Assembly (NCBI GenBank): GCA_003157445.1
Contig: PMJN01000353.1
Location: forward strand, 1 to 20,014
DNA: 20,014 nt
Source of the DNA: Micrococcales bacterium
GTDB lineage: Bacteria; Actinomycetota; Actinomycetes; Actinomycetales; Dermatophilaceae
Direction of reading: 5' to 3'
This document shows positions 1-8,119 of this stretch, one piece after another (within the stretch, counting starts at the first letter, position 1; each line of letters begins with the position of its first letter). Position numbers and translations under genes: made by a program. The notes under the pieces were generated by a model that searched no databases, had not been told where the DNA came from, and saw only the letters and a program-made list of their open reading frames with translations.

Positions 1-1
1 G

Positions 2-74
<73 letters not shown>

Positions 75-229
75 AACGATCAGAGAGGCTAGCAGTAGCG
101 GTGGGGTAGCGCGTAATCCGATCCCCTTTAACCCCATTCGCGCTTCCATGTGAGCACGCAGGCGACGCGTCCTAGAGCCCGTTCTCACTATTTGGTCGCA
201 CGATTGCGTGGCGTCCGACCTCCGCGTTC

Positions 230-235
230 TAATAC
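230..235 (+). promoter_or_regulatory. Candidate -10 element of a leaderless promoter for the MarR gene
   Basis: TAATAC lies 4 bases before the first GTG (240) and 7 before the second GTG (243). A -10 hexamer normally places the transcript start about 7 bases downstream, so the mRNA would begin at or near the start codon. No ribosome binding site precedes the GTG, which fits a leaderless transcript, common in Actinobacteria. No convincing -35 is visible at the usual spacing; TTGCGT at 204-209 is about 20 bases away. Confidence 0.4.
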
Positions 236-239
236 TTGA

Positions 240-794
240 GTGGTGCAAGCAACTGTCTGTATAAAGGACGACGACGAGCTCGCTGGCGCGCTCTACACGG
301 TGGTGCTGAGGTTGTCCCGGTTGCCGGTACATGAGACGGTCGACAAGGCTGGCTTGGCGGTCCTACACGAGACCCGCAGGTTGGGCACCTTCCGCCCATC
401 TGATCTCGCCGCGCAGATGCGCCTTGACCTGTCGACGATCAGCCGACATCTGCGGTCGTTGGAGCGACAGGGGATGGTCCAGCGCACCCCTGACCCGGAT
501 GATGCCCGTGCTCAGCGGATCAGCATCACGGCGCGTGGCGGCGACGTGCTGAACCAAGTGCTGGACCGCCGCGCTGCTACGATCCGGGGCGCCATCGCCC
601 ACTGGCCAGAGAGCGATAGGCGCTCCTTGCGTCAGCTCCTCTGCACGCTGGCCGACGATCTGTCCCACGTCGCGGAACTGAGCCCATCTGCGGCCAAAGA
701 CGAATCTGAACGAATCGACGACCAACTGACGAACACCTTGAACCGACGAGATAGACGGAGCTACACCAACCCAAGACATACGGAGAAGCCGTGA
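240..794 (+). CDS. MarR-family transcriptional regulator
   Basis: A 184-aa protein with the MarR winged helix-turn-helix. The recognition-helix region reads LSTISRHLRSLERQGMV and is followed by the wing RTPDPDDARAQRISIT, with the DxRAxxI/V pattern typical of MarR proteins. Flanking helices would form the dimer interface. The C-terminal 35 residues are polar and probably disordered. The start is GTG at 240 or 243; neither has a Shine-Dalgarno sequence and a TAATAC -10 sits just upstream. The last codons overlap the start of the downstream DHA2 transporter (GTGA, 791-794), so the two are translationally coupled. By family precedent it represses itself and the efflux gene and is released by a ligand; the ligand is unknown. 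Confidence 0.88.
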   Translation: MVQATVCIKDDDELAGALYTVVLRLSRLPVHETVDKAGLAVLHETRRLGTFRPSDLAAQMRLDLSTISRHLRSLERQGMVQRTPDPDDARAQRISITARGGDVLNQVLDRRAATIRGAIAHWPESDRRSLRQLLCTLADDLSHVAELSPSAAKDESERIDDQLTNTLNRRDRRSYTNPRHTEKP

Positions 795-2374
795 CCGAAC
801 CCAAGATCGGTGCGCCGGCGCCGCCCGGCGGGGTGGTGCCCACCCAATTCACGCATCGTCAGATTCTTGTCATTCTGTCGGGGCTTATGACGGGCATGTT
901 GCTGGCCGCCCTCGATCAGACCATCGTGTCCACCGCGTTGCCGACTATCGTGGGTGAGCTCGGGGGGCTTCAGCACCTGTCTTGGGTGGTGACGGCCTAC
1001 CTGTTGGCGTCGACGGCGTCTACACCGTTGTACGGCAAGATCTCCGACTTGTACGGTCGCAAGCCGGTATTCCGCTTCGCCATCATCGTGTTTCTCATCG
1101 GATCGGCGATGTCCGGCTTGTCGAGCCAGATGTGGGAGCTCATCGTGGCGCGCGGGATCCAGGGGCTTGGTGCCGGTGGTCTGATGTCGCTGGCTTTCGC
1201 GATCATTGGCGACGTCATCCCGCCCCGCCAGCGCGGTCGCTACCAGGGCTACTTCGGGGCGGTGTTCGCCATTTCCTCGGTGGCTGGTCCGTTGCTTGGT
1301 GGTTTCTTCGTGGAGCACCTGTCCTGGCACTGGATCTTCTTCATCAATATCCCACTGGGCATTGTGGCGCTGGTCGTCACAGACCGGGCGCTGCGTGGGC
1401 TGCGGCACGTCCGCCGAGAGCACAGCATTGACTACCTCGGCGCAGTGCTCTTGGTCGCGGCCGTGACCACCCTGCTGCTCGGCCTGGTCAACGGCGGCGA
1501 TGCAGGCTGGACCTCCGCGCAGACCATCGCTTTGCTGGGCGTCGGTTTCGCCTTGTCGGTGACGTTCATCTGGTGGGAGGCACGTGCAGCCGAGCCGATC
1601 CTGCCGCTGCGGCTGTTCCGTAACCGGATTTTCTCGGTGTCCAGCGGGATCGGTTTCGCCATCGGTTTCGCGATGTTTGGGGCGATCGTGTTCTTGCCGG
1701 TATACCTGCAGATTGTCCGGGGCGTCTCTCCGACGCAGTCCGGCCTGGAGTTGCTGCCGCTGATGGTGGGGCTCTTTGTCGCCTCCGTCGTGTCTGGTCG
1801 GCGCATCACGACGACCGGCCGATACAAGCGTTTCCCGATCGCAGGGACCGCCGTCACCGCTATTGGTCTGGGCCTGTTGTCGACACTGGGGGCGAGCACT
1901 CCGTACTGGCGGACAGCACTGTTCATGCTGACCCTTGGTGTGGGGATCGGTCTGGTCATGCAGGTCATGGTGCTGGCCATGCAGAATTCCGTGGACCCGC
2001 GCGACATGGGCGTGGCCACCTCCTCGGCCACGTTCTTCCGGTCGATGGGCGGTACTTTCGGTACCGCGATCTTCGGCACGGTGCTGGCCAACCGGCTCGC
2101 CTCCGAGCTGGCTCAGCGGCTGCCCGTAGGAGCGTTGCATGGGATCAACCCGTCGCAGCTGACTGGCTCTCCGCAGGTGATCGCAGCGTTGCCCCAAGGT
2201 GTGCGTGAGCCGGTGATCTCCTCGTTCGTCTCCGCGCTGAACACGGTGTTCGTGTCCGCTGTCCCGATTGTGCTGATCGCGTTCGTGTTGACTTGGTTCC
2301 TCCAGGAGATCAAGCTGCGCGGGCACACCGGCGACGCCGCCACCGAGCCGGTGGAGCCGGCAGTCTCGATCTGA
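791..2374 (+). CDS. DHA2-family (EmrB/QacA-type) MFS drug-efflux transporter
   Basis: A 527-aa membrane protein with about 14 hydrophobic segments, the usual number and length for the 14-TM drug:H+ antiporter-2 family. TM1 carries motif D1 (LDQTIVSTALPTI, about residues 41-53). The TM2-TM3 loop carries motif A (GKISDLYGRKPVF), and the antiporter motif C appears as GPLLGGFF in TM5. It would export lipophilic or cationic compounds across the cytoplasmic membrane using the proton gradient; the substrate cannot be read from sequence. The GTG start overlaps the MarR stop by 4 bases, so the pair is one operon. The C-terminal tail after the last TM is short and charged. The gene is intact. Confidence 0.92.
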   Translation: MTEPKIGAPAPPGGVVPTQFTHRQILVILSGLMTGMLLAALDQTIVSTALPTIVGELGGLQHLSWVVTAYLLASTASTPLYGKISDLYGRKPVFRFAIIVFLIGSAMSGLSSQMWELIVARGIQGLGAGGLMSLAFAIIGDVIPPRQRGRYQGYFGAVFAISSVAGPLLGGFFVEHLSWHWIFFINIPLGIVALVVTDRALRGLRHVRREHSIDYLGAVLLVAAVTTLLLGLVNGGDAGWTSAQTIALLGVGFALSVTFIWWEARAAEPILPLRLFRNRIFSVSSGIGFAIGFAMFGAIVFLPVYLQIVRGVSPTQSGLELLPLMVGLFVASVVSGRRITTTGRYKRFPIAGTAVTAIGLGLLSTLGASTPYWRTALFMLTLGVGIGLVMQVMVLAMQNSVDPRDMGVATSSATFFRSMGGTFGTAIFGTVLANRLASELAQRLPVGALHGINPSQLTGSPQVIAALPQGVREPVISSFVSALNTVFVSAVPIVLIAFVLTWFLQEIKLRGHTGDAATEPVEPAVSI

Positions 2375-2401
2375 GCCTCTGCACGAGAAACGAGTGGGTT
2401 C

Positions 2402-2426
2402 CTGACCCTGCCTTTCTGTAGGTCAG
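2402..2426 (+). terminator. Weak candidate terminator after the efflux operon
   Basis: CTGACC (2402-2407) and GGTCAG (2421-2426) are perfect inverted repeats around a 13-base loop, 27 bases after the transporter stop codon. The stem is only 6 bp and no T-run follows, so the call rests mainly on position. Confidence 0.3.
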
Positions 2427-2960
2427 CAAATGATTGTGGTTGGGGTCACTGACAGGCCTCAATTCTGGCCGTCGGGCGGGGCCAGATGGGACGTGTCCTT
2501 CCATTTGCCCCATTCCATTGACGCCGTGGGTCGTCGCCGCATTGATCACGAGAGTCAGGCGACCCGAGGGCGGCTGCAGTGTGGGTTGAGGGGGATTTGA
2601 TGAAGCTCGGCACGAACGGCGTCAAGGCACACCGCCTTAGCGTGCGTTAACGGTGCGTTACCGGCGCTCAGCGGAGTGGCAACCTGATCGCTTTACCCCG
2701 GCGCGCTTACCGTCGCAGCGATCCTGACGCAACATTCTTGAGGCCGTCGCGTGGCGAGCCTAGTTCTTGCTGGGCAAGAGTCGCTGGAGTCTGCCAACTC
2801 GAGGGACAACATCGTCGTGACCTGGCTGACGGGTGAGCGTGAACGTGACTGCTGGTGCAGTTGGCCACTCCCGGTGCCGGTTCGCCGCGATCGCCTTCAT
2901 ATTCTGGGCCGTGTACTTCGTCGTCGGGTCGTGGGCGGCCTGATCGTCGGGCTGATGTTC
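2427..2960. other. Gene-poor stretch, no convincing gene
   Basis: No open frame here has homology I recognise. The only curiosity is a 36-codon plus-strand frame at 2833-2943 (GTG start) that ends in a hydrophobic segment, FAAIAFIFWAVYFVVGSW. It could be a single-TM micropeptide, but it has no ribosome binding site and lies just before a decayed recombinase, so it may equally be a fragment of a lost membrane-protein gene. Confidence 0.5.
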
Positions 2961-2965
2961 GACTG

Positions 2966-3516
2966 GAACCTCCGGCGCCTTGCGTATCGCCAAAACCGGA
3001 CCGCTGGGCGCCCGAGCGGAGCTACGTCGACAAGAAGTCCGGCGCCACCACCAACCGCCCTGGTCTGCAGGCGGTGATCGCGTACGCCCGCGACGGCGAC
3101 GTCATCGTGGTTCACACCCTGACCGGCTCGGACGGACCATGCGCGACACCCTGAACCTGATCCACGACCTCGCCGACCGCGGCGTCGGGATCCGCAACGT
3201 CGCCGACCCCATCAAGGGCGACTCCTCCAGCCCCGCTGACCCGATGGCACAGCTGGCCGTCGTCCTGCTCGCGCTGTTCGCTCAGATGGAGCGCACCTAC
3301 ACAGCCTCGAGCGTCCCGCCGGCGCCCGTGCTGCTGTCACCGCGAAGGGCCGGCGCATGGGCCGGCCCAGCGTCGTCGACGCGGAGAGGCTCGCCTACCC
3401 GACCCACCTACGCGACACCGGACACACCATCGCCGAGATCGTCACCAAGAGCGGCGTCACCCGCACCAGCCTCTACCGCCACCTCTCGCCCCGCCCGGCC
3501 GAACCGCCCACCGCAG
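2966..3516 (+). pseudogene. Serine recombinase (resolvase/invertase family) remnant, truncated and twice frameshifted
   Basis: Three consecutive reading frames together spell the C-terminal three quarters of a Tn3-resolvase/Hin-type serine recombinase. The first frame gives APERSYVDKKSGATTNRPGL and AYARDGDVIVVHTL. A one-base loss near 3121 (the expected D of the conserved LDRLGR) moves the frame to DRLGRTMRDTLNLIHDLADRG and DPMAQLAVVLLALFAQMERT. A second loss near 3306 moves it to LERPAGARAAVTAKGRRMGR and the HTH tail GHTIAEIVTKSGVTRTSLYR. The N-terminal YxRVS segment with the catalytic serine is absent upstream. It cannot make an active enzyme. It marks an old mobile-element scar beside the Tad/type VII block. 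Confidence 0.85.
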
Positions 3517-3855
3517 GACGACCGACCGAGCGAGCGCCGAGCCCTCTGCGGAGGGATCCTGCACGACTGCACCTCAGACCCCTTCATCAGGTCATGAGGG
3601 CGGCGTGGGGGTCAGGTGGTACGCGACGCCATGCCACAGTGCGGGCCAACGTCACGTCATGGCGGTCGACAAGCGAGCCGACGCCCTGCATAGGCCAGAC
3701 GCACAGACGCCCAGACGCCCAGACGCCAGACACCAGAACAGCGGGCACATGCTCCAGCCGCGGAGACCCTGACGATGCTAAGGGCTGGCCACGAGGGCTT
3801 GCGGTGTGGCCGAGTGCCACGGTTTTGAAAACCGAACTGACTCCTGCCTCTCCTG
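3517..3855. other. Non-coding decay zone
   Basis: Open frames here are low-complexity and unrecognisable. The stretch holds an 8-bp tandem repeat (3696-3727) and a palindrome CGGTTTTGAAAACCG near 3818-3832 that resembles a serine tRNA anticodon arm without the rest of a tRNA. I see no gene. Confidence 0.5.
3696..3727. repeat. Four 8-bp tandem repeats (CAGACGCM)
   Basis: Units CAGACGCA, CAGACGCC, CAGACGCC and CAGACGCC follow head to tail, with a degenerate AGACACC after them. The array is short and lies in non-coding DNA. It has no spacers, so it is not a CRISPR; replication slippage is the simplest origin. Confidence 0.8.
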
Positions 3856-3914
3856 CTGAGAATGGTTCCTAAGCGACGTCCATCGAAACCTACAAGGGGA
3901 GAGCTGTCGAGATG
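3856..3914 (+). repeat. Direct repeat A: Zur-box-like leader, disrupted at its start codon by IS3-type DNA
   Basis: These 59 bases match 18800-18857 in the same orientation, at about 49 of 59 aligned positions by eye. Shared blocks are CTGAGAATGGTTC, ATCGAAACC, ACAAGGGGAG and CGAGATG. The first block resembles an actinobacterial Zur box (TGAnAATGnTTnTCA), although this copy carries an extra base. AAGGGGAG then ATG looks like a ribosome binding site and start codon. What follows the ATG is the left end of an IS3-type element, so no gene survives downstream. Confidence 0.6.
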
Positions 3915-4080
3915 AAGCTCCCCCAAAATCGTGGAGACATGCGCTATGAGGAGTGTCATGTCGGAAAAGCGAAGGAAGTTCGACCAGGAGTTTCGTGAGG
4001 GGGCTGTGCGGATCGTCCGGGAGACTGGAAACCGATTGCTCAGGGCGCTCGGGATCTCGGAATCAACGAGGGCACGACCG
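3913..4080 (+). mobile_element. IS3-family element fragment (left end plus part of orfA)
   Basis: The left end begins TGAAGCTCCCCCAAAATC, with the TG terminus and C-rich start seen in many IS3-family inverted repeats. OrfA follows at 3958. Similarity to orfA stops after GINEGT near 4076 and no orfB or right end is present before the LysM/BTAD gene. The element was therefore truncated by a later deletion or rearrangement. Confidence 0.7.
3958..4080 (+). pseudogene. IS3-family transposase OrfA fragment, frameshifted
   Basis: From ATG 3958, with GAGGAG just upstream, the frame reads [20 protein letters not shown] then RETG. This is the N-terminus of the OrfA helix-turn-helix protein of IS3-family elements. 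A one-base loss near 4031 (AAG expected) shifts the frame to [15 protein letters not shown], the recognition helix of the same HTH. After that no transposase similarity remains. It is non-functional. Confidence 0.8.
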
Positions 4081-4338
4081 TTCGCCACCGAACAGGGCCC
4101 AAGACAGACACGGTCACCTCTGGTTCCCATCAACAGGATCGGGCCGCGAACCACGAGCGGCACCGTGGCGGCTTCGCACGCAAGTTGCGAACCAGTCGGG
4201 CCGTAGGCAGCCGCCTCGGTGGGCGCGCTCTGGGCGGACCTGCAAGAGACGGCAGCCATTCAGAAGTCAGCCGGAGCTCAGAGCCGACTCATCCACCGCG
4301 TCACACGCTGCTATGGGACTGCCGTTCGCCGCAGGCCG
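4081..4338. other. Unassigned stretch between the IS fragment and the LysM/BTAD gene
   Basis: About 260 bases in which I recognise no gene, IS right end or strong hairpin. Open frames exist on both strands but none has recognisable motifs. It is also the 3' flank of the whole minus-strand pilus operon, yet no clear terminator stem is visible here. Confidence 0.4.
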
Positions 4339-7212
4339 TCAGGTTCCGGTTGCCGTGCCGATCGACATGAGGTGTGCGACCAGTGCCTCGGTCTCGGCAG
4401 CCACGGGAGCGCTACTGCGGTCCATCTCCTCCTGCATATCGGCAACCGCAGCCTGCAGCGCGCCAGCTCCGCCACACTGGTACTCGGCCTCGAGCAGGTC
4501 ACGCCAAAGCAGTTGCGCGGTGGGGGCAAGCCGCAGACCGCAGAGCACCGCCTCGGCAGAGTTCGTGGGATCGGACTTGCTCAAGGAGATCTCGGCAAGG
4601 CGATGTGCCGCGTCGATGACCACCGTCTCGATGGTGCTTACCAGGGGTGTGCGGACCAGCCAGGTGTAACGCGTGGCCGGGTGCTCCTGCAGGACCGGGC
4701 CACGGACCAGACGAAGTGCGCGACGCAGCAGGTCTGCCTCCTGTTGGACAGAGCTTGCGCTGCGGGAACCCAGCAGGAGCGTACAGAAGCTGTGCCAGTC
4801 GAGCGCCACACTGGGCGCGAGCAGGTAGCGACCGCCCTCGTCGGTGCGCAGCCGAGCCGTTCCGTCGGGGTCGTCGCCCAACCAGTCGCGGACGCGGTCG
4901 ATTGTTGCGGTCGCCACCGCGTGGGTGACGCCGCGCGGCCAGATGGAGGCGGCCAGGACACTGGGGTGCACACCTGCCGGGTGGGCCGCGAGATATGTGA
5001 CGAGCTCCGCTGCCAGTGGCACCCGGCTGGGATCCATCGGACCCGCGGCCCGCACGTCGACCGGTCCAAGAATCCCGACGCGGACCGGTGCTGCCGCGAA
5101 GGCCGCGTCGTCGATGCTTGCGCCTGAGGCCGGGATCTCCACCCGACCAACGATCTGTGACGGTATCTCGATGTCGGCAGCCTCGAACAGGTCGGCTACG
5201 GCCTGCATGGCTCGAGGCATCAGTCGGTGTGCGGTCACGCTCAGGGCCAGGACCGGCACGCTCAAGGAGCCGGCCTCATCGACCACCAGCCTCCACTGCG
5301 CACCGGCCATGGCGCCGACAACGACCACGCCGAAGGCGTGACGCGATCCGGCGGTGACGGCCGCGATCCGGGTGGCGAGCCCCTCGCTGATCGGCTCGGC
5401 AAGGACGAGGTACTCGGGGGTCTCGTCGTGGACCCTGGCCAGTCGCCCTGTGAGGACGTCGTCCGGAGCGCGGGCGACGCGGGCTTCCAGACCTGCGACT
5501 ACGTGTTCGAGGTGGCCGACCGTCTCGATCCGTGCACCAGCCAGGGAAGTGACCTCTTCGGCCAGGCCCAGTGCGCTGACCTTGACCGTGTCCGACCAGG
5601 GCATGGTGGCCAGCTGGATCGCCAGGGCGGCGCCGACCTGGGAGGCCACGACGGCATCGCCCGTGATCTGCACCGGACCGCCGGAGGCCTCAAGATCGAC
5701 GAGGACGTCCCTTCCCTGCTCATCTCGTCCCAGACAGACAAGGGCCGGGTATGGCGCGGGCCCAGCCGTTACCGCTCGCGGAGACTCGGCGCGCTGGAGT
5801 ACCCAGCGGCGGCCTTCGTCGTAGACCACCCATGAGTCGGGAGCCTTGGTGCGCGCCGGAGCCAGCAACAGCTCGAGCCGCTCGTCGTCAAGCAGGGCCG
5901 CGTAGACCGGCGGCAGCCGGTGATCTGTCTCTGCGCACGTGGCCGCCAGGTTGCGTAGGGCTGAATCGAGCCAGCGGGCACGATGGAGATCGGCGCCGAC
6001 GCGCAGACCGATCTCGGCCTCCATCGCATCCTCGCCGAGCTGAGCACCACCGCGGCGTCGGGCTCGCTGCATGAGAAGCGCACTCAACACGCACGCGCCA
6101 AAGAGTCCGCTGGTCGCAAGACCCGCGACCAGCGGGTTAACAGGGGCGACCTGCATCTGGTCGGCCGGCGCCTGGGTGGCTTGCAGATCGACCTTCCTGC
6201 CGTCGGACACGTGCAGGACGTTGCCGGCGCCCCTCACCTCTTGAACTGGGTTGTGGGTCTCACCGACAACCTTGCCACCCCAAGATGCCAACGGGGCGAC
6301 CGGCTTCGCGGGTGTGGCCGGTGTCGGCACGAGCCGGGCGACGCCGACCGCGTCCTCGGGCATCACCAGCTGCCAGCCGGGCTGGATCATCCGGGCGAGG
6401 TGCATAGCCGTACCGTCGCTTTGCGGAAGGTCGTTGTTGAGGGCGAAGATCTCTTTGTACCGGCGTCCGTCACCCAAGTGCCTCTCTGCGATCTCCCAAA
6501 GGCTTTCGTGGCTGTGACCCACCGGAGCCATGACCGTATAGATCTTCTTCCCTACCAGCGAAAGGGGGGCGGTGGACTCGGAACCGGCCACCTGCAGTGT
6601 TCCTTTACCAGTGGTGACCTCGGCCGCTGGGGTGAGGCTGGCGCGGGCCAGGACGGATGCACTTTGACCTGCCATTGGCGAGCCGCTGCGGGTGACTGCC
6701 CCGCCTGTCTGCACGCCGGCCGAGATGGTGGTCGCCGGCCGGGCGCCGTCGCCACCGACAGCGTTCAGCACGGTGGCCACTTGCCCGCCGAACACACCGG
6801 CCAGCAGTAAGCCACCCACGAGGGCGCGGGCGAGCCGTTGGGACGGGCCGGAGAACGGAACCGGCGCGGGGACGCCGTGGTGTCTGATGGTGGAGAACAG
6901 CTCGACAATCAGGCAGGTCATGAACTGCAGCCAGGCCAGCCAGACGATGGCCACCAGCACAGTCAGGACCTGTTCCATGCCGATACTCCTGGTCAGCTCC
7001 TCCCGGCCGGGAAGGCTCGTCGGCACGGGAGGCGGTCCAGAGAGCGCGACGAGCAGCGCCGGAACCCCGACGACCAGGAGCGTGAGCGCTAGGAGAATGC
7101 CAACCTGACGCCGCAGGGACGGCGACGCCTCGGTGGGTGCTGCGACTTGGAAGCGCGACGGTGGTCTTTTCGTTGCCGGATCAGGGGACTGACGAGTGGG
7201 TATCTGGCTCAT
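4339..7212 (-). CDS. Membrane LysM protein with C-terminal winged-helix/BTAD domain, last gene of the Tad operon
   Basis: 957 aa from ATG 7212, chosen because AAAGGAG (7220-7226) sits 7 bases upstream and the ATG overlaps the previous stop as ATGA. Hydrophobic segments lie at about residues 37-58, 80-107 and 127-150. They are followed by a LysM-like module at about 222-286 (YTVMAPVGHSHESLWEIAER ... IQPGWQLVMP) and another TM at about 360-382. From about residue 708 come an SARP/AfsR-like winged helix (VRVGILGPVDV, LAASIWPRGV) and a helical BTAD region. LysM usually binds peptidoglycan, and BTAD domains occur in transcriptional regulators. The fused architecture recurs at the ends of actinobacterial Tad loci, but its role is not settled. 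A wall-anchoring or assembly function coupled to cytoplasmic sensing is my inference. Confidence 0.85.
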   Translation of the reverse strand: MSQIPTRQSPDPATKRPPSRFQVAAPTEASPSLRRQVGILLALTLLVVGVPALLVALSGPPPVPTSLPGREELTRSIGMEQVLTVLVAIVWLAWLQFMTCLIVELFSTIRHHGVPAPVPFSGPSQRLARALVGGLLLAGVFGGQVATVLNAVGGDGARPATTISAGVQTGGAVTRSGSPMAGQSASVLARASLTPAAEVTTGKGTLQVAGSESTAPLSLVGKKIYTVMAPVGHSHESLWEIAERHLGDGRRYKEIFALNNDLPQSDGTAMHLARMIQPGWQLVMPEDAVGVARLVPTPATPAKPVAPLASWGGKVVGETHNPVQEVRGAGNVLHVSDGRKVDLQATQAPADQMQVAPVNPLVAGLATSGLFGACVLSALLMQRARRRGGAQLGEDAMEAEIGLRVGADLHRARWLDSALRNLAATCAETDHRLPPVYAALLDDERLELLLAPARTKAPDSWVVYDEGRRWVLQRAESPRAVTAGPAPYPALVCLGRDEQGRDVLVDLEASGGPVQITGDAVVASQVGAALAIQLATMPWSDTVKVSALGLAEEVTSLAGARIETVGHLEHVVAGLEARVARAPDDVLTGRLARVHDETPEYLVLAEPISEGLATRIAAVTAGSRHAFGVVVVGAMAGAQWRLVVDEAGSLSVPVLALSVTAHRLMPRAMQAVADLFEAADIEIPSQIVGRVEIPASGASIDDAAFAAAPVRVGILGPVDVRAAGPMDPSRVPLAAELVTYLAAHPAGVHPSVLAASIWPRGVTHAVATATIDRVRDWLGDDPDGTARLRTDEGGRYLLAPSVALDWHSFCTLLLGSRSASSVQQEADLLRRALRLVRGPVLQEHPATRYTWLVRTPLVSTIETVVIDAAHRLAEISLSKSDPTNSAEAVLCGLRLAPTAQLLWRDLLEAEYQCGGAGALQAAVADMQEEMDRSSAPVAAETEALVAHLMSIGTATGT

Positions 7213-7679
7213 GGAGTCGCTCCTTTGGGGCCGGTGGCTGGGCTCGCCGTGGCGCTGCCCGACACGTTGATGGAATTGATGCCGACGAGGCCCAAGATTG
7301 CCGTCTTGTACGTCCACGACACCTTGACGGTGACGGAGTCCCTGGTGGTGGTGGTCGTCGGTACGTAGCTCGCGCCTGCGTCGGCCACGAACTGCTCTGC
7401 CCGAAGCTGCGCTGCAGCCTGGTCAAGGACGACCGCCCCGCCCGGGTGACGCAGCTGGGCGTCGTCGAGCTGGCCGGAGCCGGCTCGAGCGGCCTGCTCG
7501 GCGACGTCGGTGGCCTTGTCGCGGGCGTTGATCGCCCGACCGCCATCGATGGCCAAGCCCGCGCAGGCGAAGAGCACGAGTGCAAGCCCCACGACCAGGA
7601 TCGTCGCCGACCCCTGCTCGGCTCCGTGCCCGGCGCGGGTGACTCGCCCACCCCGCTGTGTGACCAGAAGAGGGTTCAC
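7209..7679 (-). CDS. TadG-like pilus-assembly (pseudopilin-like) protein
   Basis: 156 aa from GTG 7679, which overlaps the upstream stop as GTGA and has GGAG 6 bases upstream; the longer frame to 7817 lies inside the preceding gene. The N-terminus carries GHGAEQG followed by SATILVVGLALVLFACAGLA, the hydrophobic segment of the TadE/TadG-like group. The prepilin glutamate expected at +5 after the glycine is replaced by leucine, so processing by a TadV-type peptidase is doubtful. IDGGRAINARDKATDVAEQA matches the conserved stretch that follows the TM in such proteins. The rest is extracytoplasmic, with a run of five threonines. It overlaps both neighbours by 4 bases. Confidence 0.82.
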   Translation of the reverse strand: MNPLLVTQRGGRVTRAGHGAEQGSATILVVGLALVLFACAGLAIDGGRAINARDKATDVAEQAARAGSGQLDDAQLRHPGGAVVLDQAAAQLRAEQFVADAGASYVPTTTTTRDSVTVKVSWTYKTAILGLVGINSINVSGSATASPATGPKGATP

Positions 7680-8119
7680 TGCGTTCTCCGGTACTGGTCC
7701 ACTGGGGCGACACTGTTCCCGTTGACCGTAGTTGAGCCCGGTAGTCCGATGAGACCGAGACCGGAGTACGACACCTGGCACTGGATCGTCACACCGACCG
7801 AACCCCCCTGTTGCCACTTACTGGTGTTCACTGATGCCGGCTGGCAGGTCGTGCCGTCTCGAAAGAAGGTTGGCAGCGAGGCAGCTGCGACAGCCTGGCC
7901 CACGGTCGTCGCGGAGTCCGGGGTTCGTTCGAACGACGCGGCTCGAGCCGCGTCACGGGCCGCCGAGTCGACGTCACCTTGCCGCGCGACAAGTCGTCCA
8001 CCGGCGACGATGAGCAGAATAAAGGCAATAAGCACTGGTGTCAGCAGGACCATCTCGATGGCCATGGAACCCGCCTCGCCCTTGTGCTGGTGGCCGCGGC
8101 GACGGAACGTGGCCCTCAT
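7676..8119 (-). CDS. TadE-family minor pilin-like protein (second copy)
   Basis: 147 aa. After a basic 16-residue leader the sequence reads GEAG then SMAIEMVLLTPVLIAFILLI. The glycine, the glutamate at +5 and the following hydrophobic helix fit a TadE-type prepilin substrate. Two cysteines (in TTCQPA and IQCQVS) could form a disulfide outside the membrane. ATG 8119 overlaps the preceding stop (ATGA) and its own stop overlaps the next GTG. By family knowledge it is a minor pilin needed for Flp pilus assembly. It is homologous in layout to the gene just upstream, consistent with a tandem duplication. Confidence 0.85.
   Translation of the reverse strand: MRATFRRRGHQHKGEAGSMAIEMVLLTPVLIAFILLIVAGGRLVARQGDVDSAARDAARAASFERTPDSATTVGQAVAAASLPTFFRDGTTCQPASVNTSKWQQGGSVGVTIQCQVSYSGLGLIGLPGSTTVNGNSVAPVDQYRRTQ

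Noticed and set aside
761..2326. Long minus-strand open frame opposite the efflux gene
   Set aside because: It is rich in His, Arg, Gln and Asp, has no domains, and is the antisense shadow of the clearly recognisable DHA2 transporter.
3696..3727. Possible CRISPR-like array
   Set aside because: Units are 8 bp, contiguous and without spacers, so it is a simple tandem repeat.
3795..3845. Serine tRNA-like segment (GTGTGGCCGAGTG ... CGGTTTTGAAAACCG, anticodon TGA)
   Set aside because: The anticodon-arm-like palindrome and a D-arm-like start are present, but the D loop is too short, and there is no T arm (GGTTCAAATCC-like) and no matching acceptor stem. At most it is a tRNA fragment.
4219..6810. 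Several long plus-strand open frames opposite the LysM/BTAD gene
   Set aside because: Their composition is typical of antisense frames in high-GC DNA, and the minus-strand frame has TM segments, LysM and BTAD features with a good ribosome binding site.
7680..7817. N-terminal extension of the TadG-like protein (start at 7817)
   Set aside because: It lies wholly inside the preceding TadE gene in another frame. GTG 7679 gives a 4-base overlap, a GGAG site and a normal leader length.
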